NCBI GenBank assembly: GCA_015680685.1
Contig: MNCI01002011.1
Coordinates: 512,773-564,178, forward strand
Direction of reading: 5' to 3'
DNA from: Gnetum montanum
Lineage: Eukaryota > Streptophyta > Gnetopsida > Gnetales > Gnetaceae
DNA: 51,406 bases
The translations under genes were made by a program, and so were the position numbers. This document shows positions 21,843 through 32,591 of this stretch, one piece after another. A model generated the notes under the pieces. The model did no database searches and had not been told where the DNA came from. It saw nothing but the letters and a program-made list of their open reading frames with translations. The number at the start of each line of letters is the position of its first letter. The stretch's first letter is position 1.

Positions 21843-22160
21843 CTGTAATCACAATGGGATGATAGATTAGCAGTCATTGTGTAACCTTAGAATAATTGGG
21901 ATATCTTTTCTCTTAAGGATAGTTACACTTGGCTAAGTTGTGATTATGGTTGATTTAATTTATCTAATTATCATTTATTTATGTATTATCATTAATAAAT
22001 CATCTCGAAGGTTGTTGGAAGGGTTAACTATCGAAAAAGTTGATGTTTATATGTTTTTAAGGTTATTAACCCTTTGGGGACTTAGAAAAATTTCTAAAAA
22101 ATTTCAATGAATTTTCATTTGAAGCCTTAAGGTTTGTGGCTCCCACAATAAAGATCTTAC
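21843..22160 (-). other. Putative leader intron before the 3' ORF of element B
   Basis: Donor CAAAG|GTAAGATC at 22160 and acceptor GATTACAG ending at 21843 directly against the ATG give a 318-nt intron. The donor is conserved in C (ACCAAAG|GTAAGC, 49011), and the acceptor is conserved in A (ATTGCAG). Confidence 0.55.
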
Positions 22161-22276
22161 CTTTGATAAGTGCAAGGTTGAAAAATGGAGTGATTTGGAC
22201 AAACTGTTGGGAAGTTATGAGCTTTGAAATGTTTTGGGCATTGAAAAATTGCAAAAACTTCCTAAGTGTGAGGTTG

Positions 22277-22360
22277 TATATATAGGCTATATGTACTGCA
22301 TTGATGAGGCCTCATTGACTTGGTTAGCTGTGTTGATGAGGCCTCATCAACGTAGCTATT
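22277..22360 (-). promoter_or_regulatory. Internal promoter of element B (TATA plus GAGGCCTC palindromes)
   Basis: The minus strand reads CCTATATATAC (TATA core 22277-22284) preceded by a palindrome cluster at 22297-22360 that includes a perfect 18-bp palindrome at 22333-22350. The stretch 'actgcattgatgaggcctc' (22295) matches 'actgcgtcgatggggcctc' in the B LTR (18642), with most differences explained by CpG decay. A short non-coding exon of about 90 bases would run from here to the donor at 22160. Confidence 0.65.
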
Positions 22361-22559
22361 GATCATCATTGAATTTTGTTGACTTTGTTCAAGCTTTCAA
22401 AATACAAGGATTTTTTGGATGAAATTGGGATCAAATGAAAGCTTATAGGACCAAGAACAATATGAAAACATGAGAAGAGGGTGTTGAAGTTCATAAATTT
22501 AGAAAAATGGAGAAAATTTGATTTAGTGGATGAATGAAATGAAAGATTAAGGAGCACTA

Positions 22560-24030
22560 AGCAATATACTCAATGGAATATGTGAAAGATAGGATTGTAG
22601 TGATGTCAAAGGTAAGGAACCTTAACAAATCAAGCCAAAAGCTATGCAAGTGGATCCTCCCCATAGCAAGATAATGCCCTTTTTGCCCTTGCATAACCTC
22701 AACTAAAGATTCTGTGGGCCCCACAATCAATTAATGATCATGAAAAGTTAAGGACGAACCTAAAAAAATCTACTTAAGTATTCCAACACATTAGACCAAG
22801 ACATATGGCATAACATAGAACCTTGTAGTGAGGTGAGTTATGGTAGCATGGATGGATGATAGAGAAGGTGGAATGGAGTTCCAAATTGAGGTTATAAAAA
22901 GTCCCTTGTGGAATTTGTGTTTAATATGACCTGAGAAGTTCCATCCTCAGTCCAGACCAAAACCACCTACTTTAAGTGACTTCGCATCACCACTGTAAGA
23001 CTGATCCACCCACTTGAGACACAAGAATGCTTTCACAAAACAACCACCATTCCATAAGGAGAAGAAAAGAGAAGTAGGAAGTTAGAGGGAGGGCTTTAGT
23101 TAGAGGGGACCTTCAGGCATAGGTGCATGTCATTCAAGTTTCATAACCAGTGCTTGTAGCCAGTTTATTTGTTCAAGGGGTGTGCTTTGAATTCCCATTG
23201 TTTTTTGTTATAATGGAAACCACACCATGCAAGGACTTATTCATGTTGAAGGGGTATGATTTGAATTCCCATTTTTTTTGAATGCAAGCCACACCATGTA
23301 ACAATGTTATTTGACTTCCTATTAGTGGTTGGTGTGGAACAACAAGAAGTTCATGAAAAACACTCAAGCACTCAAGCAAGTAGAAGAGTACAAAGAGTAA
23401 TGAGTCCCCTTGAAGTCACACCCTTTACAAACCTTTGAATCCTTCCTAATTCTGGAACTACCAAGGTCATTGATTGATTAAAATTTTCTTTAATGGAAGG
23501 AACCTTAGATTCCTAGAATAAGGAAAACCATAGAGTTCATTGGATGGGTAGATGACGTGGACTCACTACCTGTTCCATGAAAAATAAACCATGTCAAAGC
23601 CATCAAACATCAAAATTCAAAAATAGAAATTAGACATCAACAATCACACATTAAGCACAAATCATCATTAGTAACAATAATAGTAGCATTGTGTCCTATG
23701 GCAATAAAGCAAATTTATTAGAAAAAATTAAGAAATACCATACTTGAATCAAACCAAACAAAGCAAAATATATAAGAAAATGTAAAATAATCAAAAAGGT
23801 TAAAAGGTACTAAAGATGGTGTAAAATTAGAAAAATTAGAAAAATCAAGAATTTGTAAAAATTAAAAACGTGAAAAACAAAAAGTAGAAAAACTGAGAAG
23901 CCAATTTGATGATTAGCATAGATGAACATTTTCCCCATGACTGAGTTGGAAGGAGTAGATCTAAAAAAAAGAATGTGGTTGTCCATTCGTTGAGGCAGTA
24001 GTTACACCGGCCTATCTTGGTTCTAGGAAA
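22560..24030 (-). other. Conserved non-coding spacer, element B copy
   Basis: Lies between integrase and the internal promoter. It has no sustained reading frame, yet aligns in patches with A and C: 'gtggatcctccccatagc' near 22651, 'accatagagttcattggatgg' near 23529, and the AT-rich part 23600-23900. It might hold the polyadenylation region of the gag-pol transcript or RNA structure. Confidence 0.55.
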
Positions 24031-24056
24031 GGCTTTACTTGTTGAATATTGACCAA

Positions 24057-27000
24057 CTACTTTTTATTTGGGTTGTTAGGTTTGTAAATTATCATGGCTT
24101 CAGAGGGAAAGGTTTGATTAATTATATAAGATCCCTCCCACAATGTTTGGAATTTTGTCTTTTGGGTTACATGTGTGGGGTTCCAATAGAGAACCTTATC
24201 TCTTGGTTGAAGTTTTACTTTCCTAATTCTAAGGTCATGACATTGCTTGCTGAATGCCTTGTTTAGATCATTTAAGGATAGGACCACTAATTGGTTTTCA
24301 TTTAGCATGTTTAGGTTGATCACTCTTTCTTTCTATGCTAGACTTAGGTCATGATTTAGTTCACAGGTTGTTAAGAGTGTACGAAGCTTGGATTGAATTA
24401 AGAGCATTGGAAGTTTTCTGTACACTAACTTGTAGGGAGAATAGCTAATAAGAAGTTTCCAAGTTGAATGATATGCCTAGAGAGCATTGTTAAGCTTTGT
24501 ACTCCAATCCTTCCCATATTTGCTAATGGTTTGTGTTAGTATTTTTGTGATCTCTTGGTTGGTTACCTCTGCTTGATCATTGGCTTGGGGGTGGTAAGGT
24601 GTTGTTAATTTATGTTCTACCCCCAAGCATTGCATCAACTTTCTAAAGGTGGAATCTGTGAAATAAGTTCCATTATCAGAAATTAGTGAACGTGGCACTC
24701 CAAACCTATTCATGATATTTTGTTGTATAAATTTGGCAGTAATGGATGATGTACAATCAGTAATGGTTATTACTTCTACCCATTTTATCTAGTAGTCAAT
24801 TACTACTATAATATATGCCTTTTTGTTGGACATGGGTGTGATGGGATCCATGAAGTTAATACCCCATATGTTGAAAGGTTCCAGTGGTTGAATCCATTAT
24901 TGAGGATCTTCCATGTGAGTAGTCATCCCCTCCTCTCAATTATAATGTTCACAAGACTTGATAAACTGGTGGATGTCCTTAAAGATTGTAGGTCAATAGT
25001 ATCTTTCCATTAGGATTTCTATGGCCATGCATCTCCTTGCATAATGGCCTTTTCAAGGTCCTTCATGAGCATCTTGGAGAATGCACAGTTGATCTTCATT
25101 AGGGATACATCAATGAATCAGGCCATCGGCACACACCCTGTAGAGGTGTTTGTTGATTTCTATAAAGTATTTGACCCAATGAAGGAATTGTTGCTTCTTC
25201 CTAAAATCCAAGTCTTGTGGCATCTCTTGAGTGAGAAGATATGTGAGCATGCCATTATACCATATTATTTTTTAGGTGTTTGTTCACTTATTGCTCCTGT
25301 AAAGAGGACTTCATTTGGAAATTGATCAAAGAGTGGGATCTCTTCCTTTTTATTATCCCATCTTAAGTAGGAAAGGTGTTCAGTGACCACATTCTTAGTT
25401 TCTTTTCGATATATCAAAGTGAGATTGAATTCTTGCAAGATCACTAGCTATCGTATAACACGAGAGCTCATTGTTAGCTTGTTCATGAAGAAGCAGATTA
25501 CACTATGGTTCGTATGCACAAATACTTTGTAACCAAGCACATAGTATCTAAACTTTTCTATAGTGTACACCACTACCATTAGTTCTTTCTTCATGGTGGT
25601 GTAATTTAACTGTGCTCTGACAATTCTTCAGCTTGTGTAGTGCATATAGTATGGGTGTTTCTTATTATCCATTTACGTGAGCACTACTCCCAAAGCATAG
25701 TTAGATGCATCTATCATGATATGGAAGGGTCTGGACTAGTTTGGTGCTCATAGGATTCGTGTTTCTACGAGTTTCTCTTTTAACTATTGGAATGAATGTT
25801 CACATTCCATGGTTTAGATGAAAGGTGCATCTTTCTTTGTAAGCTCTACCAATGGCTTTGCAATCTTAGAGAAATTCTCTATGAATTGCTACTAGTAGCC
25901 AGTGTGTCCAAGAAATGACTGAACATCTTTTACAATCTTTGGTTAACGTGTTATTCCTTGGATGACCCTTACCTTTTTTGGGTCTACCTTAATCCCTTTT
26001 TTCAAAATTTTGTGCCCTAGCACAATGCCTTCTTAGACCATGAGATGGCTGTTTTGCTAGTTGAGCCGTAGGTTTGTCTCTATACATCTCTTCAGTACTT
26101 ACTCAAGTCAGTCCAATGCTTGCTCAAAGGTAGCTCCATAGGCGGAAAATTCATTCATGAAGACTTCAACACCACTATTGATTTGCTATTGAAAGATACT
26201 AAGGACCAAGTGTTGAAATGTTGTAGGGGCATTGCATAGACCAAATGACATCTTACAATATGCAAAAGTTCAATAGGGACTTGTGAATGTTGTCTTGGCC
26301 TGATCTTCGGGTGCAATTTGGATTTGGTTATAGCCACTATAACTATCCAAGAAGCTATAATAACAATTCCTAAATATGGTGTCTAACACTTGATCTACAA
26401 ATGGAAAAGAAAGTGATCTTTAAATGTTTCCATATTCAATAACCTAAAGTTAATGTAGACTTGCCATTTGCCATCCTTATTTGGTATAATTATGAGTGGG
26501 ATAACCTACTCACTATCTGAAATTGGATAGATGAACCCTACCTTGAGGAGTTGCTCTATTTCCTCCTTGATAATTTGCTTTAATTTGGGGTTCAACCACG
26601 TCTATGGCTACCTTCTAGGCTTCATCGATGTAGATGCGATATTGGCATATCCTTGGATCAATTTCTGTTAGCTCTAGATATGACTAAGCAAAGGCTGTTG
26701 ACCATTTATTTACCACCTTCAACAACTTTTCTTTTTGTTTAGGAGCAAGTTTGGCATTAATTATGACTAGTTTACCATTCTATAAAAATGTGTACTTCAT
26801 TTCAACTGGTAAAGTTTTTAGTTCTAAGGGCTCCTACTTGAAGTGATCAGGAATTTCCAACTCTCCCCAATAGTCATCATCATCTTCATCAGAGAGTTGG
26901 AAATGAACTTGTTTAATTTTGTTCATGCTTTTAACATATGCACATATTAGGCTCTTAGTTAGCTCCATGCATATTGTGCTACTATCTGAATAAGCTATCA

Positions 27001-27480
27001 GCCATTAGGTGCACACTGAGTACATGCTTTAATGCAGGTACTCTTGATTGACCAAATCTTTTAAACGCAATTGCACCCGTTATCACTGTACATGATGCAT
27101 GGAATATGATTCTTCTCAATTTTTCCTAGCTCATTTTCCTTGGATATTTCTAAGGATAGGTCCCTTATACCCATTCTTGCATCAACCATTCTTAACCAAG
27201 CTCTTCCCATAATGATGGGGAAGTCACTTTTGTAGTTGTCCACCTTGATCACTAGAAAATCAGTAGGATAGGACCACCAAAAAATTGTGGTTATGATGTC
27301 CTCTACTAGTCCTAGAGGGATAGTAATTAACTGATTTGCTAATTCTAGATGAATGTTGCTCTTCTTAACTTACATGTCATGAGAGATGAGATTAACTTAG
27401 AACCAAAGTCAAGGATAGCTTTGCAAGGCTCATGTTTAGTGATTTGTAATAAATGAGTGGACTTCTAGGATCAAATATTT
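24057..27480 (-). pseudogene. pol: pol polyprotein remnant of element B (PR, RT, RNase H, integrase)
   Basis: In sense order: protease with AILDFGSKLI (catalytic D at 27408-27410) and the downstream open piece 27061-27252; RT with PNKDGKWQVYINFRLLN near 26420-26490, GYNQIQIAP and SFGLCNAPTTFQ near 26240-26330, and the active-site block FMNEFSAYG near 26135-26165; RNase H with DASNYALGVVL near 25700; integrase core with LISDNGTYFTD...TPYHPQANDQAE (24477-24713) and a C-terminal piece with KFQTLWEGSYIIN (24057-24323). The RT catalytic pair has changed from DD to NE, and the IDFR aspartate reads N. Many CAG-type stops. Typical Ty3 gene order, no chromodomain seen. Confidence 0.85.
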
Positions 27481-27709
27481 TTGTAGGAAGATTTCTAACC
27501 TTGATCCAGTCAAAAATAGCATAAGTTAGCATTATAGTGTGGATCCTAGGCGACACTTGGTTTGAAGGGCACTCAAAGGTATTTAATGTAGAGGATGAGG
27601 GTGCTAGAGATGCAAGATGATCAGTCGGAGTAGGTTGTGAGGGCTGGAGAGAATTGTTGGGTTGGAAGAAAGGTATTTTTTGTGATCAATTATTTAGATC
27701 ATTCAATTA

Positions 27710-30009
27710 AAAAATCATCTATGAGTGTATAACCCTTGTAGCATTTTGCTATTGTGGCTGTGGAGGAATCTCACCTTGCATGGATGGAGTAGGAGGTAAT
27801 TGGGTTGAAGGTGGAGGTGTATGTGGAGAGGGATGTGGAGGATGGTATGGATATGGATATGGGGTTTTCCTTTGAGTAGATGGTGAATGTGTTCAGTGAT
27901 ACTCTGGAGGGTAATAGTGATGCTGGAATGATGGATGACTTGCAAAACTCCTAGGGGAGATAGGCTGTTGAACATAGTACCTATATGGATTTGGTTGCTT
28001 ATAAGGGTATTTCTACCTTGGTGGTGGCATTCTTCATGATTGTGAATGGTACCACTGTTGATATTGTTGATACGATTGTGAAGGAGTTTCACTTGGATAG
28101 TAAGCTTGTTGTTGCTGGTGGAACTATCTTGGACTACCTTGAGGATAAGGCAATCGTCTTAGAGCTTGCCTAGGTGCTAGGTAAGGATTCAATGCATACA
28201 CTTTAGACTCTTGTAAGTGTGACACCATAGGGTAACATCCCTTTGAACATTTGTATTGATTGATGTCACATTTAGTTTTATCTTCAGATTTAGACTTCAC
28301 AACTTTCTCTATTAGAGTAGCTTTGCCCTTACCTCTTTGGTAGGCATGTTCAGCTTCTTTTCACCTCCTGTGATTATGATCACTATTTTGCTCTTTAGAT
28401 TATTTAGCAATCTTCAAAGAAATTTAAAATTTTTTATCCAAAGAGTCCCATAATTTTTCAAACTTAGCTGAAATATCAGAAATTTTTTTTTGGATGGGCA
28501 AGGTTTTTCTGTTCACCACTTCATCAAGAGGTGACTCCTCCTCATTACAAAATTGGACCTCTCATTTTTTGATGGATGGGTTCCTGTTATACTCTTCAAC
28601 ACTTTCCCTTTTTCATAGCTCACCTTCTTCCTTTGCTACTTGCTCAATTAGCCTTTGGATCTAATGAGCTCTCATTTTAGACAACCTTCCTTGGGCATAC
28701 TCCCCAAGGGTTCTTCTAGTTTCTACTTTAAGCCCATCTATGATGTGGCAAAGTTGTTTCCTTTAAGAATAACCATGGCTAGGGCATTGATGTAGGAGTG
28801 AATAGTATTGACCCATGGTGACATCTAATGGTTCATGTGCTCCTTGTTTCCAGCCTTGGATTTTCCTTCTCAGATTAGACACTTTGGAGTATGTTTGATA
28901 TTTGTCATTGAATAGTTCTAACATCGTACTCCATTTGTGGATAGATTCCAGCTCGAAGGATTGGTACCAACTTTTAGCTTCCTTAATGAGTGTTCTTGGG
29001 AAAAGCTTGAGTTTCTGCCATTCATTCTCTATGTTCTATAAGGCATAAGCATCTTGAAAAGCTTGTAGATTTGTTTGTGGATCAGATTTATATCCCCCTT
29101 TAAATCTTGGGATATTATTCATGTCTAGGTGCTTGATCCAACTATCCTTCATATGCTTGGTTGGGATTCTCACTGCCTTCACAATGTTGAGCGTACTTTG
29201 AGTTACTAATATAGGTTTATCATCATCGCTAAGTCTATGATGTCAATGATGGTTTCGACCACCCCTTCAATCTTGGTGGCCTTCATAGGCATTGTTGTTT
29301 TGCTGATCACCTTCATCATAGTTGTTTCGATGACAACTTCCATATGAATCGTCAGATGAAGAGGAATGTTCAGAATTGGATGAAGAGGATGAAGAGGAAG
29401 GTAGACTACCACTGCTGCTGTGGTGTCTGCCACCAATCTTATGCTTATTACGATCACCATCCTTAGATCCCTTACTATTGTGATGCTTGGCTGAGTCCCT
29501 ACCTTGACTATCACTTTTTCCTGAACCTAATTTATGAATAGTGGATCGTAGGTCCAAGTTCACATCCTTGTCACTATTATCAAGGGGTGGAGAATCTTCA
29601 TGTTGAAAACCTTTAGTAGAAGGATCCTTAGTATCATCTTGATTTGGTAAGAATAAGGGATTAGTATAATTTTCCCCTTTGTAGCTTCATGGAGTTTCTC
29701 TTGACGTTGATCTCATTTGTGTTGTGTTTCATTAGGACAATAGTTTTGAGTGTCATATCCATTCACAATGTATTCTTCATGAAGATCTACTATGCCTAGC
29801 TTCTTGAGAGTTTTAGATAACATCCCAAGCATTGATCTATTGGGGGGCTAGATGACGTTGCCCTCCATATCATGCAATCGCAGCTATTCATCCTGATGTA
29901 AGATGAAGGTAAAGTTCAACACAAACTCATCTGGATGAGTGTATACCACCTTGCATTCTTGTGGGACCGGTGGTTTGGTATCTTTGTGCTTATGAGAAGA
30001 AGAAGACAT
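27710..30009 (-). pseudogene. gag: gag polyprotein remnant of element B
   Basis: The ATG at 30009 starts MSSSSHKHKDTKPP. One frameshift lies near 29720; from 29563 to about 27720 one frame can be followed with stops only. A Ser-rich acidic linker (29340-29420) precedes the capsid: KLKLFPRTLIKEAKSWYQSF, LELFNDKYQTY, NLRRKIQGWKQ, CPSHGYS and HIIDGLK (29050-28730), the Athila/Tat gag pattern. A worn zinc-knuckle-like CDI...YKCSKGCYP lies near 28230-28270, followed by a Pro/Gln/Tyr/His-rich tail to 27715. The capsid would assemble virus-like particles in the cytoplasm. Confidence 0.8.
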
Positions 30010-30169
30010 TTTGCAAAACAAAACAAAACAAAAAAAAATAAAAAAAATAAAATTATTAGTGTGCTTTTATAATTTTATGTATAGTGGGAATGATATTGAC
30101 CTTGAGGTTTGTAGAACAATATTAATGGTATTCACTTAGACCTAAATAGCACACATTCCACAAATAAAG

Positions 30170-30188
30170 TCCTCAGTAATGACACCAA
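30170..30188 (-). promoter_or_regulatory. Primer binding site of element B, tRNA-Asp-like
   Basis: In sense TTGGTGTCATTACTGAGGAC follows the 5' LTR. It matches the tRNA-Asp complement except for transitions, as in element A. Confidence 0.7.
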
Positions 30189-31063
30189 TGATGGGTAGTG
30201 ATGTACCCCTATGCCCAACCATATGAATCACAAAGCGTTCATGCATGATCTAGTTAAATTCTATGGACTTTATCATTTTTAGTGCACTAGTCCTTGAGGA
30301 AGTGAATCTAGCCCTAAGGTTAATCATTGTCTTCCCAATTACACTTGTGAGATTCGTTGGTATGGTTAAGTGTAATTGAGGCATATGATTTTTATCATTT
30401 TGTGTTTTATAGTTTGGTGCTCAAAATGTGGATAAAAGAAATTTAATTAACTGAACTAAATTAACTAATTAACTAGCGTTTAACTAATCTTAACATAAGC
30501 ATTCGATCCCACTTTCTGTACACGTCCTAACCCATGTATCCACTATTGGGTGACCAAGCACCATGCTACAGGGTGTACCAAGTGATAATGTTGTTGGGAT
30601 TACCAAGCAAATATGTGTTATGCTCGAAGTGATCGTACTTATGTGTGTAATCTATCTAGCTTAATTGCTTCATTAATGTAATAACTAGAAAACATTTAAT
30701 AAATAATTAAGAACATTAAATGCATAAATAAAATAGCTAATCTATCCAAAGTGCTATAAGGTTTATCAGAAAGCTCGTCTTTATTTTTGCACATATTGTC
30801 ATGGTCAGGTACAACAATACTCAAATAAAGATTTGTACACTCAATAACTCTTATTGCAGGCACTCACCAAAAAATTCTAACTTTAAAATGGAAAAACTAC
30901 AAGGGCTTCGTTGCAACTACAATTTCTACTTGCAATAAATGTGGTTGCAAGCACATATTTATAGTCGAAAATCAAGAAAACCAACACTATGTCAATAGGG
31001 CCTCGTCGATGAGGCTCAGTCAAGGAGGTCGTGTCAACGCAACCAACTAAGCATGACTCATCA
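30189..31063 (-). repeat. 5' LTR of element B
   Basis: Aligns with 17823-18733. TATA box (sense CTATAAATATG) near 30955-30964; palindrome cluster upstream at about 30990-31045. Confidence 0.9.
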
Positions 31064-31320
31064 AAATCATTATCAATATCTATACATGAACTTAAAAAGC
31101 AAAAGGATTTAATGTAGCAAACAAAAACTTTGGTGAAATACCAACTTTTGTAGGAGAGTAAGGTTCAATAACATATGCTAACACATATTATCTATCAAAA
31201 TTGGCCTTACATTTAGACTTTTTAGCATTTTCTATAGCCCGATCATGAATGAAAAATGTAATCTTTGGATAGATAGCCTTTTACATAAGAAAATTTTTTC
31301 TTACACACTATCTATTTAGA
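31064..31320 (-). repeat. Unclassified repeat X, copy 1, right part
   Basis: Continues the repeat broken by element B. It aligns with 42370-42600, for example 'ttgtaggagag' and 'tctatca...ttaccttaca'. The minus strand reads YVLAYVIEPYSPTKV, against YVLAFTFI.FSPTNV in the other copy, so the repeat once coded for a protein that I do not recognise. Confidence 0.6.
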
Positions 31321-31966
31321 TTGATTAATACTTCTTGTAGCAAAAGTAAAAGTATTCACAGAATTTTTTATCTTCTTTGGTTTCTTTATTGCTATTTGGT
31401 CATTCTTGTCATTGATATTAACTTGATTTTTTATCTATTTAGATTTAGATTATTTTTTCCATCTTGAATTTCAATTTTTTTTGTTTCTTTTGCTAAATAT
31501 TTGATGTATTTTAGTAAGCTTAACATGCTAATTAAGGTCTATATTGTGTAATACCATGAATGTTTGTATACTTATAAATTTTGTTATAAGTAATTCTATT
31601 ATTTGCATTTCTTAATTAATTTTAATCACTTGTTGTGTCTATTCGTTCTACCAACATAGTTGTTCCTTTTAACCTATATATATATTTATTCTAGTTCATT
31701 CATATATATGAAACAACACAATAGAAACATAGGAACATTGTAAAATGTCATCTATCTCTATTTGTATGTATAATTGTTCAAGTATAACTTAAGTGCTTAA
31801 CACTATCTTTATTGCAAATTTCATGGTGTGTTATACTAATAGAGTTATCAAAATGTATATAATTTTTTTGGACATGGTGATTTAAACATGATAAAACATA
31901 ATATCATTTGCTTAGCATTTTTTCCTGAGCAAAAAAGGACAAACATTAAACAATGGTTCTTCATGA
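31321..31966. other. AT-rich spacer without recognised features
   Basis: No gene, RNA or assigned repeat seen. Confidence 0.4.
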
Positions 31967-32591
31967 TGTTAAGGATTTTATTATCAATACTAACCTTAAT
32001 ATGTGGTTTAAATATTTAGATGTATAATCATAACGATTTACATTAAGAGATTAATTAGGTTATTAGTAATTGATTATTAAGAGAATGATTATTGAATAAG
32101 ATGTGTTCCTTGGTTTCAGTGTATTAAAGGAAAGTTACAAGATAGTTCTGCATATATATATATATATATATTTAAAACATTTCAGTAGTATGGTATGTAG
32201 ACCATAATCACCAATTGTATTACCTATGGTTGTTTACTATGCTCTTTGATGTTTTTTGTCTATGTTATGTAGGAAGATCTCTATCTTTATATTTTCTTTA
32301 TTATACTTTATTCTATGTCTTTGAACTATCTAACTCTACAAGCATCAATGTCTATATACACAGTTTGATATCGTTAGAACATACTTAAATTTCTATCTTA
32401 TTATTATATTCATCATTACATAGTATATCTATATCATAGTTTATGGGTGAATATGTCTTTCACTCTTTCTAGTGTATTATAACTATGATTATATAAATTC
32501 CTATTCTCATGGTTGACTCAATTTTGTAACTTATGAAAATTTTATTAGTTGGACTTTGTTACTCTTGTTTAAATGGCTGAAATTATTAATA
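31967..32591 (+). repeat. 5' LTR of element D
   Basis: Aligns with 35116-35727. It contains a (TA)n microsatellite at 32153-32171 that is absent from the other LTR, where the sequence reads cacacattcaaca. Confidence 0.75.

Larger units (their letters stand above)
17823..31063 (-). mobile_element. Element B: full-length Athila-like Ty3 LTR retrotransposon
   Basis: A 13.2-kb element on the minus strand. In sense order: 5' LTR (30189-31063), tRNA-Asp-like primer site, gag, protease, RT, RNase H, integrase, 1.5-kb non-coding spacer, internal promoter, 950-codon extra ORF, polypurine tract, 3' LTR (17823-18733). Gag sequence, primer tRNA and long 3' ORF point to the Athila branch of the Athila/Tat clade. 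Flanks ACATC (17818-17822) and AAATC (31064-31068) are a target duplication with one change; the sister repeat near 42370 shows the undivided sequence. All ORFs carry stops, so it is dead. It is the reference against which A and C are read. Confidence 0.88.

Noticed and set aside
22333-22350. CRISPR or tandem hairpin array reading of the palindrome clusters
   Set aside because: Plant nuclear context, no regular repeat-spacer structure, and fixed position upstream of TATA boxes.
24039-24266. Plus-strand 75-codon open frame
   Set aside because: Antisense of the integrase C-terminus of element B, which has recognisable motifs on the minus strand.
26155-26337. Minus-strand frame MAITKSKLHPK
   Set aside because: Out-of-frame reading of the RT region; the neighbouring frame gives the RT motifs GYNQIQIAP and FGLCNAPTTFQ.
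28980-31063. Palindromic LTR ends (TGATGAGT/ACTCATCA) as a DNA-transposon terminal inverted repeat
   Set aside because: The short inverted termini belong to LTRs that occur as direct repeats with a primer site and polypurine tract between them; 5-bp target duplications agree with LTR retrotransposition.
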